Shown here: positions 52,459 to 60,836 of the stretch, piece after piece
How the letters are laid out: each line of letters begins with the position of its first letter
Numbering within the stretch: the stretch's first letter is position 1
Source: Hymenobacter ginkgonis
GTDB lineage: Bacteria > Bacteroidota > Bacteroidia > Cytophagales > Hymenobacteraceae
Reading direction: 5' to 3'
Length of the DNA: 64,000 nucleotides
NCBI RefSeq assembly: GCF_009755225.1
Contig: NZ_WQKZ01000002.1
Span: forward strand, 620,001 to 684,000
Notes under the pieces: model-generated
Seen by the model: only the letters and a program-made list of their open reading frames with translations
What the model was told of the DNA's origin: nothing
Database searches by the model: none
Program-made: the position numbers and the translations under genes

Positions 52459-53514
52459 ATGAAAATTCTCATTACCGGCGGGGCCGGCTTCATCGGTTCG
52501 CACGTAGTGCGCTTGTTCGTTACCAAGTATCCTGAGTACCAGATTCTGAACCTGGATGCACTCACCTACGCTGGCAACCTAGAAAACCTGCGCGACATCG
52601 AAAACGCGCCCAATTATCGCTTTATCAAGGGCGATATTGCCGACCAGGCCTTCGTGAATGAGCTGTTTGCCAAGGAAGAGCCCGATGCGGTTATTCACTT
52701 GGCGGCCGAAAGCCATGTCGACCGTAGCATCACCGACCCGCTAGCCTTTGTGCGCACCAACGTGCTGGGCACCGTGTACTTGCTGAACGCCGCCAAAAAT
52801 ATTTGGCAACCAGGTGGCTACGACGGCCACACGTTCTACCACGTATCGACCGATGAAGTATACGGTTCGCTAGATTTTGGCCCTGAGCTCTTTACCGAAG
52901 AAACGGCCTACGACCCGCGCTCGCCCTACTCGGCGTCTAAAGCCAGCTCCGACCACTTTGTGCGCGCTTGGCACCACACCTACGGCCTGCCTATCAAACT
53001 CTCGAACTGCTCGAACAACTACGGCCCCAACCACTTCCCCGAAAAGCTGATTCCGCTGGCTATTCACCGCTTGCGCACCGGCCAGCCGGTGCCCGTATAC
53101 GGCAAAGGCGAAAACGTGCGCGACTGGCTATTTGTGAAAGACCATGCCACTGCCATCGACGCCGTTTTTCACAAAGGCAAGCTGGGTGACACCTACAACA
53201 TCGGCGGCGTAAACGAGTGGCAGAACCTCAAACTTATTGAGCTGCTGTGCGATGTAGTGGACGAGAAAACCGGCCAGGCCCAGGGCACCTCGCGCAAACT
53301 CATCAAGTTTGTAACTGACCGCGCCGGCCACGACATGCGCTACGCCATCGACTCGGCCAAGATTATGAACGAGCTAGGTTGGAAGCCCAGCGTAACCTTC
53401 GAGCAGGGCTTGGCCCAAACCGTAGATTGGTATTTGGCTAACGAAGAATGGCTTACCAACGTTACCAGCGGCGCTTACCAGGACTATAACCAGAAGCAGT
53501 ACGCCAACCGTTAA
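52459..53514 (+). CDS. rfbB: dTDP-glucose 4,6-dehydratase
   Basis: 351 residues. [24 protein letters not shown] with the Thr/Asp/Glu catalytic trio, YSASKASSDH with Tyr and Lys, SNCSNNYGPNHFPEKLIP and YGKGENVRDWLFV are all typical of RmlB. It makes dTDP-4-keto-6-deoxyglucose, the branch point to rhamnose and other deoxysugars. The rhamnose partners RfbC and RfbD are not in this window. A heptamer hairpin follows the stop. Confidence 0.97.
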   Translation: MKILITGGAGFIGSHVVRLFVTKYPEYQILNLDALTYAGNLENLRDIENAPNYRFIKGDIADQAFVNELFAKEEPDAVIHLAAESHVDRSITDPLAFVRTNVLGTVYLLNAAKNIWQPGGYDGHTFYHVSTDEVYGSLDFGPELFTEETAYDPRSPYSASKASSDHFVRAWHHTYGLPIKLSNCSNNYGPNHFPEKLIPLAIHRLRTGQPVPVYGKGENVRDWLFVKDHATAIDAVFHKGKLGDTYNIGGVNEWQNLKLIELLCDVVDEKTGQAQGTSRKLIKFVTDRAGHDMRYAIDSAKIMNELGWKPSVTFEQGLAQTVDWYLANEEWLTNVTSGAYQDYNQKQYANR

Positions 53515-53531
53515 GCACCCTTAGCCCTGCG

Positions 53532-53561
53532 AAGGGGGTAGGCTTAGTGGCCTACCCCCTT
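53532..53561 (+). terminator. Terminator-like hairpin made of two facing heptamers
   Basis: AAGGGGGTAGGC (53532-53543), loop TTAGTG, GCCTACCCCCTT (53550-53561), a perfect 12-bp stem ending in three T, 17 bp after rfbB. It may reduce or end transcription before the next gene. Confidence 0.75.
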
Positions 53562-53604
53562 TAATTTGCCTACAATACCTTGCTTGCTATCTCTAATTTA
53601 TAGA

Positions 53605-54612
53605 ATGTACGACCTCCCTTTCCACAACGAATCCCTCAGTGACGTATCCTTCCTCGTAACGGGCGGGGCGGGCTTTATTGGCTCGAACTTAGTAGAATAT
53701 CTATTAAAATACGGCGCCAAAAAAGTGCGGGTGCTGGACAATTTTTCCAACGGCTTCCGCAAAAACCTGCGCTTATTTGAAGGCAACCCCGCGCTTGAAG
53801 TACAAGAAGGCGACATTCGCGACCGCGAGGCCTGCGCCCGCGCCTGCCAGGGCATTGATGTAGTGCTGCACCAGGCGGCGCTCGGCTCGGTGCCACGCTC
53901 CATCAACGACCCCGTTACGACGGATGAAGTGAACGTGGGCGGCTTCGTCAAAATGCTGTTTGCCGCCAAAGAAGCAGGTATTAAGCGCTTTGTGTATGCG
54001 GCTTCGTCTTCGACCTACGGCGACCACCCCGGCCTACCCAAGGTAGAGGACCGCATTGGCAAGCCGCTCTCGCCCTACGCCGTCACCAAGTACGCCAACG
54101 AGCTGTACGCCGACGTTTTTGCCCGTACCTACGACATGGAAATCATTGGCCTGCGCTACTTTAACATCTTCGGCCCGCGCCAGGACCCCGGTGGGGCCTA
54201 CGCGGCCGTGATTCCGCTGTTTATCGACGCCATCTTGGAAAATCAGGCGCCGACCCTCAACGGCGACGGCGGCCAAACCCGCGACTTCACGTTTGTAGAA
54301 AACTGCGTGCAAGCCAACATCCGCGCGGCCCTCACCGACAACCCCGAGGCGCCTAACCAAGTGTATAACATTGCTGTAGGCGACCGTACCTCGCTGGTGC
54401 AGATGTACGACATCCTACGCGAAGAAGCCGGCTCAACACTAGAACCCAAGTTTGGGCCCAACCGCGCCGGCGATATTCGGGATTCGCTGGCCGATATCAC
54501 CAAGGCCGAAACCCGGCTGGGCTACGCGCCGCAGGTACGCATTCGCGAAGGCTTGCAGCAAACGCTGAGCTGGTTTAAGGCCAACCAAGCCTTTATTGCA
54601 GAGCGTAATTAA
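53605..54612 (+). CDS. UDP-GlcNAc/GlcNAcA C4-epimerase, WbpP/TviC type
   Basis: 335 residues from ATG 53605. [51 protein letters not shown] and [23 protein letters not shown] are near-diagnostic of the WbpP/TviC family. It converts UDP-GlcNAc or its uronic acid into the galacto form in the cytoplasm. Paired with the dehydrogenase at 49928 it explains UDP-GalNAcA supply. rfbA follows 31 bp later. Confidence 0.93.
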   Translation: MYDLPFHNESLSDVSFLVTGGAGFIGSNLVEYLLKYGAKKVRVLDNFSNGFRKNLRLFEGNPALEVQEGDIRDREACARACQGIDVVLHQAALGSVPRSINDPVTTDEVNVGGFVKMLFAAKEAGIKRFVYAASSSTYGDHPGLPKVEDRIGKPLSPYAVTKYANELYADVFARTYDMEIIGLRYFNIFGPRQDPGGAYAAVIPLFIDAILENQAPTLNGDGGQTRDFTFVENCVQANIRAALTDNPEAPNQVYNIAVGDRTSLVQMYDILREEAGSTLEPKFGPNRAGDIRDSLADITKAETRLGYAPQVRIREGLQQTLSWFKANQAFIAERN

Positions 54613-54643
54613 GCTTTCCTACCCCCTTATTTCTGCCTCACAC

Positions 54644-55522
54644 ATGAAAGGAATCATCCTGGCCGGCGGCTCCGGCACCCGGTTGCACCCGCTCACGCTA
54701 GCTGTCAGCAAGCAGCTCATGCCCGTCTACGACAAGCCGATGGTGTATTATCCGTTGTCGCTGCTGATGATGGCCGGCATCCGGGACATCCTCATCATCA
54801 CTACCCCCCACGACCAGGCGCAGTTCCAGAAGCTGCTCGGCGACGGCCAAAACCTGGGCTGCAACTTCCAATATGTGGTGCAGGCCGTGCCCAACGGGCT
54901 GGCGCAGGCATTTGTGCTGGGCGCCGATTTTATCGGTACGGACTCGGTAGCGCTGGTGCTGGGCGATAATATTTTCCACGGCGAGGGCTTGGAGCCGTTG
55001 CTCAAAGCCAATAGCGACCCCGAGGGCGGCGTGGTATATGCCTACCACGTGCACGACCCCGAGCGCTACGGCGTGGTCGAGTTCGATGAGGACAAGGTGG
55101 CCCTCAGCATTGAGGAAAAGCCGGCTAAGCCCAAGAGCAACTACGCCGTGCCGGGCCTGTATTTCTACGACAACGACGTGGTAGAAATCGCGAAAAACCT
55201 GGAGCCCAGCCCCCGCGGTGAATACGAAATCACGGATGTAAACCGCGAGTACCTCCGCCGCGGCAAGCTTAAGGTAGGGATTCTGGGCCGCGGCACCGCT
55301 TGGCTCGACACCGGTACCTTCGAAAGCCTCATGCAAGCCGGCGAGTTTGTGCGCGTGCTAGAGCAGCGCCAGGGCCTTAAAGTAGGTTCGATTGAGGAAG
55401 CTGCTTACCGCCAAGGCTTTATTGATGCCGAGCAGCTCCGCAAAATCGCCGAGCCGCTCCGCAAAAGCGGCTACGGCAACTATCTATTAAATCTGCCCGA
55501 GCAGTTGGTGCTGGGTGGCTAG
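54644..55522 (+). CDS. rfbA: Glucose-1-phosphate thymidylyltransferase
   Basis: 292 residues from ATG 54644. [11 protein letters not shown] is the nucleotidyltransferase signature, [17 protein letters not shown] and [10 protein letters not shown] follow, then [20 protein letters not shown] and [16 protein letters not shown]. It makes dTDP-glucose from glucose-1-phosphate, the step before RfbB. Last gene of the run. Confidence 0.97.
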   Translation: MKGIILAGGSGTRLHPLTLAVSKQLMPVYDKPMVYYPLSLLMMAGIRDILIITTPHDQAQFQKLLGDGQNLGCNFQYVVQAVPNGLAQAFVLGADFIGTDSVALVLGDNIFHGEGLEPLLKANSDPEGGVVYAYHVHDPERYGVVEFDEDKVALSIEEKPAKPKSNYAVPGLYFYDNDVVEIAKNLEPSPRGEYEITDVNREYLRRGKLKVGILGRGTAWLDTGTFESLMQAGEFVRVLEQRQGLKVGSIEEAAYRQGFIDAEQLRKIAEPLRKSGYGNYLLNLPEQLVLGG

Positions 55523-55541
55523 GTAGTTAGGCTAGTTAAAA

Positions 55542-55594
55542 AGGAGGGGGTAGGGCCATCAGCTGTTTTAACAGCCGGTGGCCCTGCCCCCTCC
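55542..55594. terminator. Bidirectional hairpin after rfbA
   Basis: AGGAGGGGGTAGGGCCA at the left pairs with TGGCCCTGCCCCCTCCT at the right with one mismatch; inside, AGCTGTTTTAACAGC adds a shorter stem. It lies between convergent genes ending at 55522 and 55608. Confidence 0.75.
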
Positions 55595-55607
55595 TACTGC
55601 GTTGAGC

Positions 55608-56816
55608 TTATTGGTTGAGTATCAAGCGGAACGTGGTTCCTTTGCCCACTTCACTGGACTTGATAAAGAGGCGGCCTTCGTGGTAGTTTTCGATGATGCG
55701 GCGGGCTAGGGCCAAGCCCAGGCCCCAGCCGCGCTTCTTGGTAGTATAGCCGGGTAGAAACACGCTCTCCAGCTTGTTTTTAGGAATACCCTTGCCCGTA
55801 TCAGTAATGTCGATGGCTACTTGGGGGCGTGGCACGCGGCGCGTCCACCAGCGGCGCGACGGGCGCACGGGCCGGAGGCGCAACGTGATGCTGCCGCGGC
55901 CATCCATGGCATCTACAGCGTTCTTGCAGATGTTCTCAACCACCCAGTCGAAGAGCGGCACATTAATCAGGGCCGGCGTGTCGAGTGGCAAATCGGTTTC
56001 GATGCTGAACTTGACCTTACGCGACACTCGCGCTTCGAGGTAGGCAATGGCGTTGCGGGTGGTCTGGTACAAATTCTCGGCCTTGAGCACCGGCACCGAC
56101 CCAATATTGCTGAAACGCTCCGTGATGATTTCCAGCCGTTTGATGTCCTTGCCCAGCTCTTCCACAATGGGCTCGCCGCGAAAGCGCTCCGACTCGCGCA
56201 GGTAGCTTTGCCAGCCTACTAAGCTGCTCAGCGGCGTGCCAAGCTGGTGCGCGGTTTCCTTAGCGAGGCCCACCCACACGCGGTTTTGCTCGGCCCGGCG
56301 CGAGTAGCTGAAGCTCAAATAGGCCAGCATGCCCAGCGAGGCAATCACTGCGAGCTGCACCAGGGGGTAGGTGCGCAACTCGCGCAACAGCTGCGAATCT
56401 TGGTAAAAAACGTAGTTGCGCGCCCCCAGCGGCAGCTCAATTACGATGGGCGGGTGCTTCTGCTGCATAGTAAGCAGCAACAACTTCACCTGACGCACAG
56501 AATCGGCCTCCGATAAGTGCGCGGGCAACCCCAAATTTTTATTATCGATAATATTTTCTCCATCCGTCAGAATAACCGGAATGGTGGTGTTCGCATTGAT
56601 AATCTGCTCCTGTAAGAAGGGAAGATTGGTGCTTTCCTCGGTGCTGATGATGTAGCGCAGCGTCTTGGCATACAAGTCAATCTGGTGCTGTTCGCGCTCC
56701 GAAAGGCGCTTCACTAAAGCGTTGGTATACACCACGGTAGCGGCGGCAATAAGCAAGGCAAACAGCAGTACCAGCAGCTTAATGCGCGACTTCTGGTCGT
56801 AGAGGGGGGGTAGCAT
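55608..56816 (-). CDS. Sensor histidine kinase, orphan
   Basis: 402 residues. TM1 about 13-33, a ~115-residue extracytoplasmic sensor, TM2 about 150-170, then the dimerisation/phosphoacceptor helix with His190 in LAKETAHQLGTPLSSL. The ATPase domain carries VVENICKNAVDAMDG (N box), DITDTGKGIP (G1) and KRGWGLGLALARRI (G2). No HAMP domain and no response regulator in the vicinity, so its partner is elsewhere. -7-like CAAAGGTC (7 of 8) lies at 56824-56831. Confidence 0.94.
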   Translation of the reverse strand: MLPPLYDQKSRIKLLVLLFALLIAAATVVYTNALVKRLSEREQHQIDLYAKTLRYIISTEESTNLPFLQEQIINANTTIPVILTDGENIIDNKNLGLPAHLSEADSVRQVKLLLLTMQQKHPPIVIELPLGARNYVFYQDSQLLRELRTYPLVQLAVIASLGMLAYLSFSYSRRAEQNRVWVGLAKETAHQLGTPLSSLVGWQSYLRESERFRGEPIVEELGKDIKRLEIITERFSNIGSVPVLKAENLYQTTRNAIAYLEARVSRKVKFSIETDLPLDTPALINVPLFDWVVENICKNAVDAMDGRGSITLRLRPVRPSRRWWTRRVPRPQVAIDITDTGKGIPKNKLESVFLPGYTTKKRGWGLGLALARRIIENYHEGRLFIKSSEVGKGTTFRLILNQ

Positions 56817-56953
56817 AGGTAGGCAAAGGTCGGGTGCGGCACTCGCAGCGCCCAGCCAAGCGTTGGGCGCGGAAAAGAACTACTTCAGACGGTTAATAGG
56901 TCCGGCGAACCCAACGCGTATACTTCCTGTTTCTTCTGCTAGTATTTGTACCG

Positions 56954-56961
56954 TAATTTTG
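56954..56961 (+). promoter_or_regulatory. Predicted -7 box of hemA
   Basis: TAATTTTG, a full TAnnTTTG match, about 27 bp before ATG 56989. No -33 TTG at the expected distance. It supports 56989 as start over the longer frame from 56863. Confidence 0.5.
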
Positions 56962-56988
56962 CAGGCCGGCCTTGGGTCGACCCGTGCT

Positions 56989-58272
56989 ATGTCTCATCCG
57001 TTTAAGGCGGTCAGCCTCTCGTTTCGTAAAGCCCCGCTTGCCATTCGCGAGCTGTTGGCCCTGGACGAGGCTGCGTGCCGCCGCTTTCTACAACAACTGC
57101 GCAACGAGCTGCACCTGAACGATTTGTTGGTCTTGAGTACCTGCAACCGCACGGAGGTTTACTATGCCCACGACGACGACTGTAGTGCCGCCATCATTCG
57201 GGCACTGGGCCAGCTAAAGCAGCGCCCCGATGCAAGCAGCTTTGCCCCTTACTTCGACCTGTACCTGGAGCCGGAAGCGGCTGCCGAGCACCTCTTCGAA
57301 GTAGCCATCGGCCTTGATGCCCAGGTAGTAGGCGACCTCCAGATTATCAATCAGGTGAAAATGGCCTACCAATGGGCCGCCGATGCCGATGCTGCCGGGC
57401 CTTTCCTGCACCGCCTGATGCACACTATCTTCTTCACCAACAAACGGGTGCAGCAGGAAACGAGCTTCCGCGAAGGGGCTGCTTCCATGAGCTACGCCGC
57501 CTTGGAGCTGGTAGAGGAGCTAACGACCGATGTGGCCAGCCCCCGTGTGCTGGTAGTGGGCCTGGGCGAAATTGGCGCCGATGTGTGCCGCCACCTGGCC
57601 GAAAGCAAGTACTTCGCTAGCGTCACGCTGTGCAACCGCACGCGCTCGCGGGCCGAAGAGCTAGCCGCCGAGTTTGCGCCCGGCCAGCTGCAGATTGTGA
57701 ACTTTGAGAATGTAACCGGTGCCCTACGCGAGGCCGATGTCATTATCTCATCCATCAACCGTGACACGCCGTTCTTTACCCGTGAGCTAGTGGATCACCT
57801 AGATGTGCTAAGCTATAAGTTCTTCATCGACTTATCCGTGCCGCGGTCGGTGGCGGCTGATGTAGAGCAGGTGCCCGGCGTGCTGGTGTACAACGTCGAT
57901 GCCATCGAGAGCAAGGCCTCGGCGGCACTCGAGCAGCGCTTGGCGGCAGTGCCGCAAGTGCGCGCGCTCATCGAAAGCAGCTTACTCGACTTTGCCGACT
58001 GGAGCCGCGAAATGCTCGTTTCGCCGCTTATCCAGCGCATGAAAGCTGGCCTAGAGCAACTGCGCCAACAAGAGTTGGAGCGCTTTCAGAAAAAGGCTAC
58101 CCCCTCCGAAGTGAAGCTGCTCGACGATGCCACCCGAGCCTTTATGCAAAAGGTGCTGAAACAGCACGTGCTTCACCTCAAAGCTGCTTGCCGCCGCGAC
58201 GAAGCCGAGCAGCTGCTCCCCCTGCTCACCGATATTTTCGACTTGGAGCGCCAGCCAGTAGCCAACGCTTAG
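56989..58272 (+). CDS. hemA: Glutamyl-tRNA reductase
   Basis: 427 residues from ATG 56989. Catalytic Cys52 is in VLSTCNRTEVYYA. GLDAQVVGDLQIINQVK is the conserved block (here GDLQI instead of the usual GEPQI), VVGLGEIGADVCRHL binds NADPH and the C-terminal dimerisation helix is present. It reduces Glu-tRNA to glutamate-1-semialdehyde, the first step of tetrapyrrole synthesis by the C5 route. A strong terminator follows; other hem genes are not adjacent. Confidence 0.96.
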   Translation: MSHPFKAVSLSFRKAPLAIRELLALDEAACRRFLQQLRNELHLNDLLVLSTCNRTEVYYAHDDDCSAAIIRALGQLKQRPDASSFAPYFDLYLEPEAAAEHLFEVAIGLDAQVVGDLQIINQVKMAYQWAADADAAGPFLHRLMHTIFFTNKRVQQETSFREGAASMSYAALELVEELTTDVASPRVLVVGLGEIGADVCRHLAESKYFASVTLCNRTRSRAEELAAEFAPGQLQIVNFENVTGALREADVIISSINRDTPFFTRELVDHLDVLSYKFFIDLSVPRSVAADVEQVPGVLVYNVDAIESKASAALEQRLAAVPQVRALIESSLLDFADWSREMLVSPLIQRMKAGLEQLRQQELERFQKKATPSEVKLLDDATRAFMQKVLKQHVLHLKAACRRDEAEQLLPLLTDIFDLERQPVANA

Positions 58273-58325
58273 TTTTAGCGTTGGCTTATTTAGCGTAAAT
58301 CAGCATATATAGTATATATTTCATT

Positions 58326-58359
58326 AAAAAAGGCTGCCAATTCAATGGCAGCCTTTTTT
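58326..58359. terminator. Bidirectional terminator between hemA and the ArsR-type gene
   Basis: Six A, GGCTGCCA (58332-58339), loop ATTCAA, TGGCAGCC (58346-58353), six T. A perfect stem with A/T tracts on both sides. Confidence 0.93.
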
Positions 58360-58425
58360 AATATATCAGAAAGTTCTTACCCAGCGGGGTGGTCCATAAT
58401 TGCTGAGCAAGAACGTGAAATCTAG

Positions 58426-58749
58426 TTAGATACGGCCAGAATAGTCTTCCAGCGTATCAATAATTTTCATCAGTTGGGGCACGGCTAGCGAGTAGTAAAT
58501 CTTGGTGCCTACTTTGCTCGACTTGAGCACGCCGCGGTCTTTGAGGGTAATGAGGTGCTGCGAAGCGATAGCCTGCGGAATATCAAGGGCTTGATATATT
58601 TCCGTAACCGACATCTGCTGCTCTTTGCCACCTTTAGTCTTGCCAAGCAAGTCGACAATAGCGAGCCGTTTGGGGTGTGAGAGAACTTTGAGCATAGCCG
58701 CTGCGCGGTCTAGTTGCTGCGCATCGACGCGAGTGTGCAAAGGTTTCAT
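58426..58749 (-). CDS. ArsR-family winged-helix transcriptional regulator
   Basis: 107 residues. The wHTH has LKVLSHPKRLAIVDLL, VTEIYQALDIPQAIASQHLITLKDRGVL and the wing SSKVGTKIYYSL. The ELCVCDL metal motif of ArsR/SmtB sensors is absent, so metal sensing by that site is unlikely. It is divergent from MscS; the shared region is AT-rich with palindromes that could be its operators. Target genes unknown. Confidence 0.92.
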   Translation of the reverse strand: MKPLHTRVDAQQLDRAAAMLKVLSHPKRLAIVDLLGKTKGGKEQQMSVTEIYQALDIPQAIASQHLITLKDRGVLKSSKVGTKIYYSLAVPQLMKIIDTLEDYSGRI

Positions 58750-59116
58750 TAGAGTGAACGAAAAAATGGTAGAAGAGGGAAGAGAAGAGTGAGTATTAGT
58801 AAACCTGTAAATCAGGTTTGGGTCCCGAAAAGTAGTGATAAAAAGGCTATTATTACTTAATCAAACTTTACAAGATAAAAACGGGGGAGTATTTTTTATT
58901 CATGGGTAAGTGCAATTTCTTAGTTTGCAGCGCGTGAAGCCGCTTTTTGCATCTTTACCATACAAGAACCTATTATGCTAAAATGACATAATATTATGTT
59001 GTCTATCGATAGATAAGGGTGGTTTGTCGATTGAAAGTCCGTGTTCAGCTAAACAGCAAAGCAAAGCGCCGCGTACTACCACTTGCCGACAGCCTAACTA
59101 CCCTCGGCTACTCCTG
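58750..59116. promoter_or_regulatory. AT-rich region with palindromes between arsR-type gene and mscS
   Basis: 367 bases without a gene. AAACCTG-TAAAT-CAGGTTT (58801-58819) is a perfect 7-bp inverted repeat 52 bp before the ArsR-type start. Farther right, ACATAATATTATGT (58986-58999) and TCTATCGATAGA (59002-59013) are perfect palindromes only two bases apart, about 105-130 bp before ATG 59117. These are likely regulator sites; which protein binds is unknown. Confidence 0.6.
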
Positions 59117-60229
59117 ATGGAAATACCAAGCTTCTTGCACCATATAGTATTGGGTAATGAATTGTTAGACTATGTTGTGGCAGCGTTTATACTGCTGCTC
59201 GGTGCTGTTCTAAACCGGTTATTATCGCGCTTAGTAAGCAAGATTCTCTATCGGCTTACCAAGCGCTACGCAGCAGGAGTGACGGAGCAGGAACTACACG
59301 ATTTGCTCATCCATCCCCTAGGAACACTCTTGTTTCTGGCCACGCTGTATTTGGCTTTTAGCGTGTTGCGCTACCCCCTACCCCCCCTGGCCGTGAAGGG
59401 CGTGGAGCCGTGGCATAAGGTGGTGCTTTTGGGGGTATTTCACTTGGGTGTAATTGGTACAGTAGTGTGGGTTATCACGCGGCTAGTTGATTTCGCTTTG
59501 CTGGTTGTGCAGCGCCGGGCCGAGTTAACGGCCACTCCAAGCGCCCGCCGCCTTGATAATCAGTTTTTGCCTTTTGCCAAGGATTTGTTGAAGGTGTTTA
59601 TTGTGCTCATCGGCGTGCTGGTGATGATGGGCAAGGTGTTTTCGGTGGATGTGACGGCCCTGATTGGGGGCCTGGGTATTGGCGGGCTGGCGGTGGCTTT
59701 TGCGGCCAAAGAGAGCCTCGAAAATCTGCTGGCTTCCTTCACCATCTTTCTGGATGAGCCATTTGCCGTAGGCGACCTCGTGACGGCTGGCAACGTGAGC
59801 GGTACCGTCGAAAAAATTGGCTTCCGCAGCACCCGTCTGCGCACGGCCGAAAAAAGCTACCTCACGGTGCCCAATAAGAACATGATTGATAAGCCCCTCG
59901 ATAACCTAAGCCTGCGCACGTCGCGGCGGGTAGGCTTCACGCTCATCTTCGACCACAAAACGAACAGCCAACAACTGCAAGCCATTATTCTGGAGGCAGT
60001 TGAAGCGATTAAAGACCACCCACTTGTTACGCAGGATGTGCAGATGAAGTTCAACAATATCACGCCCAGCGGTAAGGAAGTAACGGTGCAATACTTTGTG
60101 GAAACTACCAGTTATGACGAATACTTGGACACCAAGGAAGACCTTAACTACCGTATTGTACAGGTAGTTGAGCACCAGGGTGGCACCTTTGCTAGCGTGA
60201 GCACGCCCGTTGCGGTGCCAACAGAATAA
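59117..60229 (+). CDS. MscS-family mechanosensitive channel
   Basis: 370 residues from ATG 59117; an upstream frame start at 59024 lies in non-coding sequence. Hydrophobic helices are near 15-35, 65-85, 97-125 and 163-180. The pore helix and start of the beta domain read ALIGGLGIGGLAVAFAAKESLENLLASFTIFLDEPFAVGD, the MscS signature. It opens on hypo-osmotic stress in the inner membrane. A RYPLPPLA stretch is coded by a double CTACCCC heptamer. Confidence 0.93.
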   Translation: MEIPSFLHHIVLGNELLDYVVAAFILLLGAVLNRLLSRLVSKILYRLTKRYAAGVTEQELHDLLIHPLGTLLFLATLYLAFSVLRYPLPPLAVKGVEPWHKVVLLGVFHLGVIGTVVWVITRLVDFALLVVQRRAELTATPSARRLDNQFLPFAKDLLKVFIVLIGVLVMMGKVFSVDVTALIGGLGIGGLAVAFAAKESLENLLASFTIFLDEPFAVGDLVTAGNVSGTVEKIGFRSTRLRTAEKSYLTVPNKNMIDKPLDNLSLRTSRRVGFTLIFDHKTNSQQLQAIILEAVEAIKDHPLVTQDVQMKFNNITPSGKEVTVQYFVETTSYDEYLDTKEDLNYRIVQVVEHQGGTFASVSTPVAVPTE

Positions 60230-60261
60230 GGCGGCCCGCGTGCCGGGGAGCAGGTGGCGGG

Positions 60262-60269
60262 TACTTTTG
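60262..60269 (+). promoter_or_regulatory. Predicted -7 box of msrC
   Basis: TACTTTTG, a full TAnnTTTG match, about 38 bp before ATG 60308. No -33 TTG found. Confidence 0.45.
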
Positions 60270-60307
60270 CGCGCCGCTACCCAGCGCATTTTGTTAGCTC
60301 GTTTCGC

Positions 60308-60790
60308 ATGTCTGAAAATCTGTTCCTGACCAGTAGCCTGCCCAAAGAGGGCCGCTATACTGAGTTGCACCCCCAAATAGAGGCCCTTACCGCGCCGGAA
60401 GCTGACCTAACGGCCAACCTGGCCAACACAGCCGCTGCGTTGCGGCAGGCGTTCGGGTTTTTTTGGGTGGGTTTTTACGTAGTAAAGGGTGATGAACTGG
60501 TGCTGGGGCCGTTTCAAGGGCCCATTGCCTGCACCCGTATCCGGAGGGGTAGGGGGGTGTGCGGTACTAGCTGGGCTGAGGCCCGCACCGTACTGGTGCC
60601 CGATGTAGAAGCCTTTCCGGGCCACATTGCGTGCAGCTCCGACTCAAAATCAGAAATTGTGGTGCCGGTGCTCAGAAATGGCCAAGTGGTGGCCGTGCTC
60701 GATGTGGACAGCGACCAGCTAAACGATTTCGACGCCGCCGACCAGCACGGCCTGGAGCGTTTGATGGAATTGGCTGCCAGTTGGTTTTAG
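60308..60790 (+). CDS. msrC: Free methionine-(R)-sulfoxide reductase (GAF domain)
   Basis: 160 residues from ATG 60308; a longer start at 60254 is less likely given the -7 box. A single GAF domain with Cys75 (IACTRI), Cys85 (GVCGTSW) and Cys109 (HIACSSDSKSEIVVP), the three conserved cysteines of fRMsr. It reduces free, not protein-bound, methionine-R-sulfoxide in the cytoplasm. The IRRGRGVCG turn is encoded over a GGGGTAG heptamer. KMO begins 46 bp after the stop. Confidence 0.93.
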   Translation: MSENLFLTSSLPKEGRYTELHPQIEALTAPEADLTANLANTAAALRQAFGFFWVGFYVVKGDELVLGPFQGPIACTRIRRGRGVCGTSWAEARTVLVPDVEAFPGHIACSSDSKSEIVVPVLRNGQVVAVLDVDSDQLNDFDAADQHGLERLMELAASWF

Positions 60791-60836
60791 CTTCGTTATT
60801 GGCGGCTGGTAGTCGCTTCCCTTCGTTATTTTCGCT

